Shown here one piece after another: positions 16,460-24,760 of a DNA stretch of 64,000 bases (position 1 is the first letter of the stretch; the number at the start of each line of letters is the position of its first letter). Source of the DNA: Vibrio agarivorans (lineage in GTDB: Bacteria > Pseudomonadota > Gammaproteobacteria > Enterobacterales > Vibrionaceae); the NCBI RefSeq assembly GCF_030409635.1, contig NZ_JAUFQF010000004.1:248001-312000 (forward strand), given 5' to 3'. Under the pieces are notes generated by a model. That model was not told where the DNA came from. It saw nothing but the letters and a program-made list of their open reading frames with translations, and did not search any database. The position numbers and the translations under genes are program-made.

Positions 16460-16864
16460 TTATCTGAGCTCACTGTTATAGCGCTCAATATTTCTGTAAG
16501 TTGGAGTATAGAGAGCATCTGATTCTAGAATCATTTCGGTATCTTCCATATTTAGCATCCGATAGCGTACCTTTTGATCCCCCTCCATAAACTCTAGATG
16601 ACGGCCAGTAAACACAAAGTCTGTCGCGACCACACGCCCGTGCCTTGTTACACCAATGTCATTGAGGACAAAGCGGTCTTGCACATGATCCGCCACCTCC
16701 AGCTCAACCCAAGTTCCATATACCGTTTCCTTGGGATACTTCGACTCTTGAAGTCGCCCATAGAGGTCAAGATATAAGCCCGCAGCAATCAGGGACGTGA
16801 CGATCGCAAACGCAATTAATATCCGTTCAAGCGCTTTGCGTTTTGCCGCCTTCTCATCACTCAT
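16460..16864 (-). CDS. DUF2850-like single-pass membrane protein
   Basis: A 134-residue protein with a short basic N-terminus (MSDEKAAKRKALER), one membrane segment (ILIAFAIVTSLIAAGLYLDLY, split here by its ends), and a periplasmic domain with YGTWVELEVADHV and FVLNDIGVTRHGRVV. It resembles the Vibrio family DUF2850, of unknown function; this assignment is from memory and moderate. It lies 4 nt upstream of mltA and divergent from argA, so a role linked to the cell envelope is plausible. Confidence 0.75.
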   Translation of the reverse strand: MSDEKAAKRKALERILIAFAIVTSLIAAGLYLDLYGRLQESKYPKETVYGTWVELEVADHVQDRFVLNDIGVTRHGRVVATDFVFTGRHLEFMEGDQKVRYRMLNMEDTEMILESDALYTPTYRNIERYNSELR

Positions 16865-16984
16865 ATTTGTACCACTATTTATCCACTCGAATCGTCAATT
16901 ATACGCAAAACCGACCATACAAATAGAGATAGCCAATGGTAAATCTATGACATTGCGCCACAAACAAGAAAAGACTTGCGCAAT

Positions 16985-17023
16985 CTGGAATATATACGCA
17001 ATATTAAAACATAAATATTCACA
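16985..17023 (+). promoter_or_regulatory. Paired ARG boxes (ArgR sites) before argA
   Basis: Two 18-bp units that resemble ArgR boxes lie at 16985-17002 and 17006-17023, separated by exactly 3 bp, the usual spacing for an ArgR hexamer. Each has one good arm (GGAAT in the first, ATTCA in the second) and one degenerate arm. They end 12 nt before the GTG start and touch its Shine-Dalgarno sequence. Expected effect: repression by arginine. Confidence 0.5.
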
Positions 17024-17035
17024 AGGAGCGTCGCA

Positions 17036-18364
17036 GTGAAAATTCGCAATACTGCACTAGTTAAAGGATTTCGCCAATCCACCCCCTATGTTAATGCCCA
17101 CCGCGGTAAAACCATGGTGTTTATGATGGGGGGCGAGGCTGTTGCCGATAAGAATTTCACCAATATTATCAGTGATCTTGCCCTGCTACACAGCTTAGGG
17201 GTTAGGATAGTTCTCGTGCATGGCTGCCGCCCACAGATCAACTCGATTCTCCAGCGCCTCAAGATGGAGACTCCTTACCATAAAGGTATTCGTGTTACTG
17301 ATGAGCATGCGCTTGGCCCTGTTATGCAGGCTTCGGGGCAGTTGCAGTTAGCCATTACAGCTCAACTCTCGCTGAGCCTGAACAATACCCCCATGGCCGG
17401 CACACAGTTGAATGTCGTTAGCGGCAACTTTGTCATTGCACAACCCCTTGGGGTGGATGATGGCGTTGATTATTGCCACAGCGGAAAAGTTCGCCGTATC
17501 GATATTGAGGGTATCAACCGTATGCTTGATCAAGGCTCTATTGTTCTGCTTGGACCAGTAGCAAGCTCGGTGACCGGTGAAAGTTTTAACTTACTCTCAG
17601 AAGAAGTCGCTACGCAAGTTGCCACTCGATTAAAAGCGGATAAGCTGATTGGTCTATGTTCAGAGCAAGGGATCATCGATGAGCATGGCAATGCGATCGC
17701 AGAGCTGTTTCCTACCCAAGCCGAACACTACCTCTCTCAATATCTTACGGATGATCCTCACCGCTCTACCGGCTCAACTCGCTTTTTAAAAGCCGCTATC
17801 ACCGCCTGCCGCGCGGGTGTGCCGCGCTCGCATCTCGTTAGCTACAAAGAGGATGGCGCCCTGATCCAAGAGCTCTTTTCTATTGATGGGATAGGCACTC
17901 AAGTGGTGATGGAGAGTGCAGAACAGGTGCGCCACGCTCAAATAAACGATATTGGTGGCATTATGGACCTTATTCGGCCCCTAGAGGAGCAAGGTATCTT
18001 GGTACGCCGTTCGAGAGAGCAGCTTGAGCGTGAAATTCACCAGTTCACCATCGTAGAGAAAGATGGCTTGGTCATCGGCTGTGCGGCGCTATACCCTTAT
18101 CTCAATGATCAGATGGCAGAAATGGCGTGTATGGCGATTCATCCGGAGTATCGTGATGGCAACCGTGGTCTTTTGTTGCTAAACCATATGCGTAATGAAG
18201 CCAGACAAGCCAGCATTGAACAGATTTTCGTGTTAACCACCCACAGTTTGCACTGGTTCAGAGAGCAGGGCTTTATTGAGATGAGTGTTAACCAACTGCC
18301 GATTGAAAAACAGAACCTCTACAACTATCAGCGCAAATCCAAAGTGTTGGCACTGTCTATTTGA
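17036..18364 (+). CDS. argA: N-acetylglutamate synthase
   Basis: ArgA makes N-acetylglutamate from glutamate and acetyl-CoA, the first step of arginine synthesis. The protein (442 residues) has an N-terminal amino-acid-kinase-like domain ([31 protein letters not shown]) and a C-terminal GNAT domain from about residue 295 with [18 protein letters not shown]. The start is GTG, 7 nt after AAGGAG. Many Vibrio also have an argH-argA fusion elsewhere; this is the classical stand-alone form. Paired ARG boxes lie immediately upstream. The gene is divergent from the mltA operon. Confidence 0.95.
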   Translation: MKIRNTALVKGFRQSTPYVNAHRGKTMVFMMGGEAVADKNFTNIISDLALLHSLGVRIVLVHGCRPQINSILQRLKMETPYHKGIRVTDEHALGPVMQASGQLQLAITAQLSLSLNNTPMAGTQLNVVSGNFVIAQPLGVDDGVDYCHSGKVRRIDIEGINRMLDQGSIVLLGPVASSVTGESFNLLSEEVATQVATRLKADKLIGLCSEQGIIDEHGNAIAELFPTQAEHYLSQYLTDDPHRSTGSTRFLKAAITACRAGVPRSHLVSYKEDGALIQELFSIDGIGTQVVMESAEQVRHAQINDIGGIMDLIRPLEEQGILVRRSREQLEREIHQFTIVEKDGLVIGCAALYPYLNDQMAEMACMAIHPEYRDGNRGLLLLNHMRNEARQASIEQIFVLTTHSLHWFREQGFIEMSVNQLPIEKQNLYNYQRKSKVLALSI

Positions 18365-18373
18365 AATAGTAAC

Positions 18374-18392
18374 AAGCGCTTGAGCGTTTTTT
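18374..18392 (+). terminator. Weak intrinsic terminator after argA
   Basis: A 6-bp stem AAGCGC/GCGTTT (one G-T pair) with a TTGA loop runs into a T6 tract 10 nt after the argA stop codon. Confidence 0.5.
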
Positions 18393-18562
18393 CTCATTCA
18401 TAAGATCAATGTAAACGTTTAGATTAAAATTTGTTCTTTATTTCTTAGAGCAAAGTGTCTATTATTTGCACTAAGTCACATTGAAGTGAATAAAGGTTCA
18501 TATCAGCGCTTGTTCGCTCAACTGCAAGGATTGCTTTTCAGTACACCCACTAAGAGCAATTT

Positions 18563-18742
18563 ATGAAAACCATTATTTGTAACTCACTACAGAGCTTTTG
18601 GGATATGGCAGACAATCAACTGCTAAAAGGAAAAGAGGTCCATTGTGTTTTTCCTGTTTCTGACGGCCTGAAAACGTTCATTATGAATTATCAGGTGAAG
18701 TACCATATTCGTACCATCACCTTCACCGAAGCATTCGATTAA
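18563..18742 (+). CDS. Small hypothetical protein (59 residues)
   Basis: An ATG-initiated frame of 59 codons between argA and recD. The product begins MKTIICNSLQSFWDMADNQL and ends YHIRTITFTEAFD. It has no signal peptide, no membrane segment and no motif I recognise; it has two cysteines and a mixed charged composition. An AAGAG sequence lies about 6 nt before the ATG, and the frame ends at a hairpin followed by a strong terminator, a layout typical of a real gene. Open frame length alone is weak evidence, and no function can be given. Confidence 0.6.
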   Translation: MKTIICNSLQSFWDMADNQLLKGKEVHCVFPVSDGLKTFIMNYQVKYHIRTITFTEAFD

Positions 18743-18814
18743 CGACACCTTGCTTGCTGTCGTTCAAAAGGGTGAAATAGCACATGAGTTTGACTCACGC
18801 TATTTCGCCCTTTT
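18741..18814. terminator. Two hairpins, the second a bidirectional terminator, before recD
   Basis: A 7-bp stem AACGACA/TGTCGTT (18741-18747 and 18758-18764) overlaps the small ORF's stop codon. It is followed by a 16-bp stem AAAAGGGTGAAATAGC/GCTATTTCGCCCTTTT (18766-18781 and 18799-18814, one G-T pair) that has a further TGAGT/ACTCA hairpin in its loop. A and T runs on both sides let it act for the small ORF and for recD. Confidence 0.9.
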
Positions 18815-18815
18815 C

Positions 18816-20906
18816 CTATTTAAGACGAGCGATCAACCCACTGTGTCGCTCAGTTCGGGTTTGAATGCCACGATTCATCACCGACTCATCGGCAAACAGT
18901 GCCAAACGAGATTTCGCGCGGGTGACCCCAGTGTAGATCAGCTCTCGTGTTAGTATCGGACTAAAATCGGGTGGCAAGATCATTAAGGTAAACGCGAACT
19001 CACTGCCTTGAGATTTATGAATCGTCATAGCAAAAGCGGTCTCATGCTCTGGTACTCGGCTCGGCAAAATCGCCTTAACGGTGCCATCCGGCATTTCAAA
19101 AAACACCTTCAGTCGCACTCTCTCTCCTTCTAATACAGGAAGGCAAACGCCAATGTCGCCATTGAACAAGCCACTGCTCGCATCATTGCGAGTAACCATC
19201 ACTGGACGCCCTGCATACCAAAGCTCTTCACGCTTATTGATTAAACCTTTTTGATTTAGGCTACGCTCAATGCGCTCATTTAAACCTTGTACACCAAAGT
19301 CTCCCTCTCGAACCGCACACAGCAGTCGACACTGGCCAAACTGACGCAATATCGCTTGCGCTTTTTGCTCCATGGATTCGCTCATACCATCACGCTCAAT
19401 CATATCAAGGTAGCGAGCGTACTCCTGAGTGAGGGTTGTGAGCATTTGCGTGTAGTTATCCGCACTGAGCGGGAAGTGTTCTATATCATTAAATCCACTA
19501 CCCCAAACTTTCGCAACGCTCTGCTTGTTACCCGAATTGATCGCTTTAGCTAGCTGACCAATCCCTGAGCGCGCATCAAAGCGATAGCTTTTTTGTAGCA
19601 TACACAAACAATCAGCAAAACTGACCGGCCCTTTCGCGTCCTGCTTAATCGTGGTAAAACCTGTTAGGTCTGAGAGCGTTCCTGCCTGTGTTTCACTGTA
19701 TCCTTGGGCATAGTAAGAGAAGATATCCCCCAGCACAGCACCCGCTTCGACAGAAGACAGCTGGTCTTTGTCCCCAAGCAAAATCAATCGAGCCTGCTCG
19801 GGTAAAGCTTCGGTTAAGCGGTACATCATCGGCAAATCTACCATTGAAGCCTCATCCACGACTAAGATATCAAGGTGCAACGGGTTGTGCCTGTTGTGAC
19901 GAAACTCCACGCTATTGGGAATCGCACCCAATAGACGGTGTATCGTACTGGCATCAGTCGGGATCTTCTTTTTTAGCTCTGGGTCAATTGGCAGCTCTTG
20001 GACAGCCCCACCAATAGACTCGGTTAAACGCGCAGCGGCTTTACCTGTCGGAGCCACCAGCTTAATGGTTGGCGTTTCTCCGCGTTGTGCAGCTTGTTGT
20101 AACAGCACAGTCAATAGTTTGGTCACTGTGGTGGTTTTTCCCGTTCCCGGTCCGCCAGAAATAACGGTAAAGCGGCGAGTTAGCGCTGCAGAGGCTGCAA
20201 CTTTCTGCCAGCTCACACAGTGTTCTAATGGCACTAAACTATCGAGCTTGGAAAGATCTTTCACACTGCGCGCGTTCGCCAGCACGGCATCTATCGCTGA
20301 CCAGTCGAGCTCATCGCCATCGACAATATCCAGATGATCATAAGCCAACATCTGGCGATGGTTCTGCGTGTTATTGCTGCCTTTACGCGCGTGTTCGAGA
20401 GCAGAGAGTAGATAGCCATATTGGCGATAGAAAAGATGATCCAGTTCTTTGCGTAAAAACGCTTGTTCACTACGCTCTAACGACACCACGGTAGCGAGTG
20501 ATTTTAATCGCTGCGCCAGTCGATGCTCATAATGCCAATAACGCTGGAGATAAAGCAGCCCAGCATCAAAGACCAATGGCACACTGCTTTCTTCGGTTTG
20601 CGCAACCAATTGGCTTACCTGTAACTCTTCTAACCAAGCGACAGCATCGATAGCACTGACAAACGCCGCAGCATTTTCGCCATATAATCCGAGGCGATCA
20701 GCCCACTCTTGACCATTATTATCTGCGGCAACAGAAAGGCAGATATGACCTTTACCCAATTCCCCACTGGTTATGGCCGCCAACAAAACAAGCGGCTCAG
20801 TCGCGCCATGACGACGCAAGAGCGTGGCAAATTGAAAATCAAGTTGACGAATAAAGCCTTTATTCAACAACCAGTGTGCCCATTGCTCAAATGTTCTTGT
20901 CTCCAT
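18816..20906 (-). CDS. recD: Exodeoxyribonuclease V subunit alpha (RecD helicase)
   Basis: RecD is the 5'-3' helicase of the RecBCD double-strand break repair complex and is needed for its nuclease control at Chi. The protein is 696 residues, longer than E. coli RecD by about 90. Walker A is GGPGTGKTT at residues 251-259, and Walker B is VVDEASMVD. The late motifs FAMTIHKSQGSEF and LIYTGVTRAKSRL are typical of superfamily 1 helicases. The start overlaps the recB stop codon by 1 nt (TAATG), so they are translationally coupled. Confidence 0.95.
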   Translation of the reverse strand: METRTFEQWAHWLLNKGFIRQLDFQFATLLRRHGATEPLVLLAAITSGELGKGHICLSVAADNNGQEWADRLGLYGENAAAFVSAIDAVAWLEELQVSQLVAQTEESSVPLVFDAGLLYLQRYWHYEHRLAQRLKSLATVVSLERSEQAFLRKELDHLFYRQYGYLLSALEHARKGSNNTQNHRQMLAYDHLDIVDGDELDWSAIDAVLANARSVKDLSKLDSLVPLEHCVSWQKVAASAALTRRFTVISGGPGTGKTTTVTKLLTVLLQQAAQRGETPTIKLVAPTGKAAARLTESIGGAVQELPIDPELKKKIPTDASTIHRLLGAIPNSVEFRHNRHNPLHLDILVVDEASMVDLPMMYRLTEALPEQARLILLGDKDQLSSVEAGAVLGDIFSYYAQGYSETQAGTLSDLTGFTTIKQDAKGPVSFADCLCMLQKSYRFDARSGIGQLAKAINSGNKQSVAKVWGSGFNDIEHFPLSADNYTQMLTTLTQEYARYLDMIERDGMSESMEQKAQAILRQFGQCRLLCAVREGDFGVQGLNERIERSLNQKGLINKREELWYAGRPVMVTRNDASSGLFNGDIGVCLPVLEGERVRLKVFFEMPDGTVKAILPSRVPEHETAFAMTIHKSQGSEFAFTLMILPPDFSPILTRELIYTGVTRAKSRLALFADESVMNRGIQTRTERHSGLIARLK

Positions 20907-23900
20907 TATGAGTTCTCCTCAAATGAAGTGAATTCAAGGTTGTTATCAATCAGGTCATTTAAATCGTTAAGCATCTCTAAACTTGGCCTCGCTGAGAAAA
21001 TACCGTTATCACTCTGCCCATCGACACCACGTAAAAACACATAGAAAACCCCACCAAAATGCGACTCATAATCATAGTTGGAGATGCGGCTGCTCAAAAA
21101 GCGATGCAGTGCCAGAGAGTAGATTTGGTATTGCAGGTCATAGCGATGATCCGCCATTGAGTTCTCTAATGCGGCTCGGTGATAGTCTTCTATATGATCA
21201 CCAAGGTGGTTCGACTTCCAGTCCAACACATAATATTTGCCCTGGTGTTCAAAGACTAAATCGATGAAACCTTTGAGCATACCTTGCACCGTTTGAAAAC
21301 CAAGTTCACCTGCACGAGCCGACAAAGTATCGTGCTGTTTGATCACGCGATTCAGTTGTGGTGCCGAGAGCAGTTTGATTGGCAACATAAACTCCATCTC
21401 CACCAATCTTTGGCTTGATAGAGTATCGCATAGGCGCAGAGTTTCTCCATCCAAAGGGGTTGCCAATACGGTGTCCACCATCGTTTGCAGCACAGGCAAC
21501 CACTGTTCATCAATCGATGACTGCTTCATCAATTCCAGGATGATCTCCGTGTTACTTGGCTCTGTGGCTGGAAGGGTGTATTCAACCTCTTCAAATAATG
21601 CATGGAGAAACGTACCGGGCTGAGCACCGCGTGGAAAGTTGAAAATCGACAACACCTGTTCTTCATCGTCTTGCTGAGTCTCATCAGCCGAATCAACATC
21701 AAAAGTACCGATTTCCATCAGCACCTCTTTATGCCCATGCGAGCCTTGTTTTACCAAGCTAGAGTAACTGGTCATGCGCCACTGGCGGTCAATCTGCGCC
21801 GTCAGTGTTTGCGCTGACACTGGCTCTTGAAGTGTCGCAGGGGGCAGGTATTTATCTGTGCCACACTCTGGCGGTGATGACTCAAAGACAAAATTCAGCT
21901 GAGTTTGCTGGGCAATCGCATTTGCAAGATCTTGAATCCCACCCTGCTGACCGTTTTGCAGCAAATACCCCATGGCGCTTTTGTGCACCCCAGTCGGCTC
22001 TTTAGTAGAGCGACCATTACGCAGTGGTGCCGCGCCAATATAACAAGCATAAACAGCGCGCGTCAGCGCCACATAGATGAGGCGTAAGTCCTCAGCTAAT
22101 CGCTCTTTATCGGCAAGCGCTAAGGTTTCATCTTGAGCAAGAATGTCGAGTACGGTCGAGTCTTGCTCCGCGTCATAGTATTTGGCCTCACTCGCTTCAC
22201 GAGCGGCAAAAACAAACGGCAGGAACACTAAGTCATACTCCAAGCCTTTCGACTTGTGAATGGTGACGATCTGTACAAGATTACGCTCTGACTCCAAACG
22301 CTGAATCGCGTCATCGCCACCATTAACGCCTTGCTGCGCATCACTGATCGCTTGACTTAACCAACGCACAAGCGCTTGATGACTATCGAGTTCTGCACCC
22401 GCATTTTGCAACAGTTCACTTAAGTGCATGAAATCCGTCAGTTGGCGTTCACTATCACTATGCAGCCAACGCTCTGCAAGGTGACGATTGGCTAATACGG
22501 CACGCAACATCGGCAAGACACCACGGGTAAACCACTGCTGCTGATACTCTTTAAACTCAATCAGTACCGCTTCCCACTCGTTCTCATCTTCATTCAGTTG
22601 CTCAAGATAAGCGATAGGCAGATCAAATAGGCGTGAAGAGAGTGCGGCTTTCACTTTACGCTCATCATCAGGCACAAGCACGGCTGTGAGTAGGCGCAAG
22701 ATATCCATGGCAACCGCACTACTAAACACACTGTCTCGATTCGACAGGTAGACACTGGCTATCCCCTGCTCTGCCAGTGCCTGCTGAATACGCTGCCCTT
22801 CAGCACCAGTGCGCACCAGCACCGCAACATCACCCGCTTGTATAGCATGATGTTTATCGCCACTGATGAGCTCTGCTTGCCCATAATCAGAAGCGGTGAG
22901 AATCTTTTGCACCTCGCTGGCTGTGGCACTGGCCATGACATCAAGATACTCACCTTTAGACACGGGTTTCTCTTCTGTCTCTTGTTGCCAATAGATCAAA
23001 GCAGGCTGCTTCTCTCCTTCTAGAGTCCAGTGACGCTTGTCCGCATTCGGGCTGTAATTGACTGACAGAAAGGGGATGTCATCGTCATAGATAAACGGAC
23101 TATCCGGCAGTTCAAAAATCTGGTTAACAGACTGCACCATCTCTGCACTTGAGCGCCAGTTTGTGCCCAATGTGTAGTGGGCAGTGACCTGATTTCTCGC
23201 CTTGATATAGGTAAAGATATCGGCGCCGCGAAAGCCATAAATTGCTTGCTTAGGGTCGCCAATCATAAATAAGCCACACTCTGGGTTATCTAGATAGATT
23301 CGGCCAAAAATACTGTATTGCAGCGGGTCGGTATCTTGAAACTCATCAATCATGGCTATCGGGTACAGTTCGCGAATGCGAGCCCCAAGTCGCCCTTCCT
23401 CATCGACATCCATCGAGGCGGAAAGCTGCGTCAATAGATCATCAAACGATAGCCATTGCTTGCGATGTTTCGCTTGTTGTAATTTGTCACGACACACACC
23501 AATAGCATGCGCCAATATCGGTGCTTTCAGGCTGACTGGCGCAGACAGGAATTCATCTATGGCCGCAAAGGTCGCATGTTGTGGTGGGTTGCCTTTCGGT
23601 GATTTCTCATCAAGCACTTGCTGTGAGAACTTCTCTAATTGGTCTGGGTAGGAATAATCTGTGGTTGGGTTGGCAGCCCAAGCATCGATGACCGCAAGCC
23701 ACGTCGGCAGCGATTTTTTCGTATAGCTGCGCTTATTCACACCTGAGCCCTCTATCAAGGCTTGATAGTCTTGTTGGCCAGCTTGCCAAGTTTGCTTGAG
23801 AGCCTGAATCTGTTCGATATTTTTCTGGTGCAGGTCATCTAAACTGCCCGTCATCGGCTCAACAGTCAATTTGAGTGGCGCACCACTTAGGTAACGGCCG

Positions 23901-24502
23901 ATATCCGCTAGCAAAGCGCTGGGGTCAGACCATAGCAGTCGCACCTGCTGAGCCAATGGTAAAGGCAAGCCGTAAAACTGAGTACGCCAATAATCCGCCA
24001 CCACTTGGGCTTTGAGCATGCCTTCATCAGTGACAAACTCATTGTTAAAGCGACTGCCTGATTCAAAGGCATTTTGAGTCAGCATGCGCTGACAAAAGCC
24101 GTGAATGGTGTACACCGCTGCTTCATCCATTTGACGCTCGGCTTGCAATAACAAGGCGACTGCAGAGGCATGATCAGATACTTCATCAAGAAGCGGCTCA
24201 ATAACCGGATCATCACTCACACCGCGACTGAACGCTAATCGAGCATCATGTATTCTTGCACGAATACGATCTCTAAGCTCCGCCGTGGCCGCTTCAGTAA
24301 AGGTCACTACCAAAATCTGGTCGACGGTCAAAGGCTTTTGATGACGAGTTTGATCATCGCCATGGCCCAATATCAATCGTAGATATAAGCCCGCGATGGT
24401 AAAGGTTTTGCCTGTACCTGCCGAAGCCTCTATTAAGCGTGCGCCATGAAGTGGAAATGTCATAGCTTGAAGTGGTGTCACACCTTGCACCGCATTGGTC
24501 AT
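20906..24502 (-). CDS. recB: Exodeoxyribonuclease V subunit beta (RecB helicase-nuclease)
   Basis: RecB provides the 3'-5' helicase and the only nuclease site of RecBCD and loads RecA after Chi. The protein is 1198 residues, the usual size. Walker A is ASAGTGKT at residues 26-33; other helicase motifs are MIDEFQDTDPLQY, IGDPKQAIYGFRGADIF and TIHKSKGLEYDLVFLPF. The C-terminal nuclease domain has GFIDLVFEHQGKYYVLDWKSN, whose aspartate and lysine are the metal-site residues. recD overlaps its stop codon; recC lies 258 bp upstream, so recB may have its own promoter. Confidence 0.96.
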   Translation of the reverse strand: MTNAVQGVTPLQAMTFPLHGARLIEASAGTGKTFTIAGLYLRLILGHGDDQTRHQKPLTVDQILVVTFTEAATAELRDRIRARIHDARLAFSRGVSDDPVIEPLLDEVSDHASAVALLLQAERQMDEAAVYTIHGFCQRMLTQNAFESGSRFNNEFVTDEGMLKAQVVADYWRTQFYGLPLPLAQQVRLLWSDPSALLADIGRYLSGAPLKLTVEPMTGSLDDLHQKNIEQIQALKQTWQAGQQDYQALIEGSGVNKRSYTKKSLPTWLAVIDAWAANPTTDYSYPDQLEKFSQQVLDEKSPKGNPPQHATFAAIDEFLSAPVSLKAPILAHAIGVCRDKLQQAKHRKQWLSFDDLLTQLSASMDVDEEGRLGARIRELYPIAMIDEFQDTDPLQYSIFGRIYLDNPECGLFMIGDPKQAIYGFRGADIFTYIKARNQVTAHYTLGTNWRSSAEMVQSVNQIFELPDSPFIYDDDIPFLSVNYSPNADKRHWTLEGEKQPALIYWQQETEEKPVSKGEYLDVMASATASEVQKILTASDYGQAELISGDKHHAIQAGDVAVLVRTGAEGQRIQQALAEQGIASVYLSNRDSVFSSAVAMDILRLLTAVLVPDDERKVKAALSSRLFDLPIAYLEQLNEDENEWEAVLIEFKEYQQQWFTRGVLPMLRAVLANRHLAERWLHSDSERQLTDFMHLSELLQNAGAELDSHQALVRWLSQAISDAQQGVNGGDDAIQRLESERNLVQIVTIHKSKGLEYDLVFLPFVFAAREASEAKYYDAEQDSTVLDILAQDETLALADKERLAEDLRLIYVALTRAVYACYIGAAPLRNGRSTKEPTGVHKSAMGYLLQNGQQGGIQDLANAIAQQTQLNFVFESSPPECGTDKYLPPATLQEPVSAQTLTAQIDRQWRMTSYSSLVKQGSHGHKEVLMEIGTFDVDSADETQQDDEEQVLSIFNFPRGAQPGTFLHALFEEVEYTLPATEPSNTEIILELMKQSSIDEQWLPVLQTMVDTVLATPLDGETLRLCDTLSSQRLVEMEFMLPIKLLSAPQLNRVIKQHDTLSARAGELGFQTVQGMLKGFIDLVFEHQGKYYVLDWKSNHLGDHIEDYHRAALENSMADHRYDLQYQIYSLALHRFLSSRISNYDYESHFGGVFYVFLRGVDGQSDNGIFSARPSLEMLNDLNDLIDNNLEFTSFEENS

Positions 24503-24704
24503 ATTAAATCCCTTGTAACCCGTTATTACGGCAGATCAAACTGTGATCCAACCTATAAAAACCGAATACATAAAATAAATTACTAAATCTTTGAAATTCC
24601 GTGGGATCTCTCTCACGGTATCCCTGATATCGAATGGCTACTATGCGCGCATTGGAATTCATCACAACACACGTTCCTACCGAGATTAGGTCCCTCTGAC
24701 CTAT

Positions 24705-24750
24705 GGCCGTCAGCAAATACCCTATATAAAATAACGATATGCTGACGGCC
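24705..24750. repeat. Long inverted repeat between recC and recB
   Basis: GGCCGTCAGCA (24705-24715) and its exact complement TGCTGACGGCC (24740-24750) are separated by 24 A/T-rich nt. It lies 10 nt after the recC stop codon, so it may attenuate recC-recB readthrough. No T run follows, so a classical terminator is not supported. The 258-bp gap has no convincing gene. Confidence 0.6.
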
Positions 24751-24760
24751 GCCCTACCAC

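Noticed and set aside
19915..20337. 140-codon plus-strand frame antisense to recD
   Set aside because: It lies wholly inside a well-supported recD and mirrors its codon pattern, so it is a shadow frame.
24504..24716. 70-codon minus-strand frame in the recB-recC gap
   Set aside because: No ribosome-binding site or recognisable motif, unusual composition, and it lies between a hairpin and the recB start. More likely a non-coding spacer.
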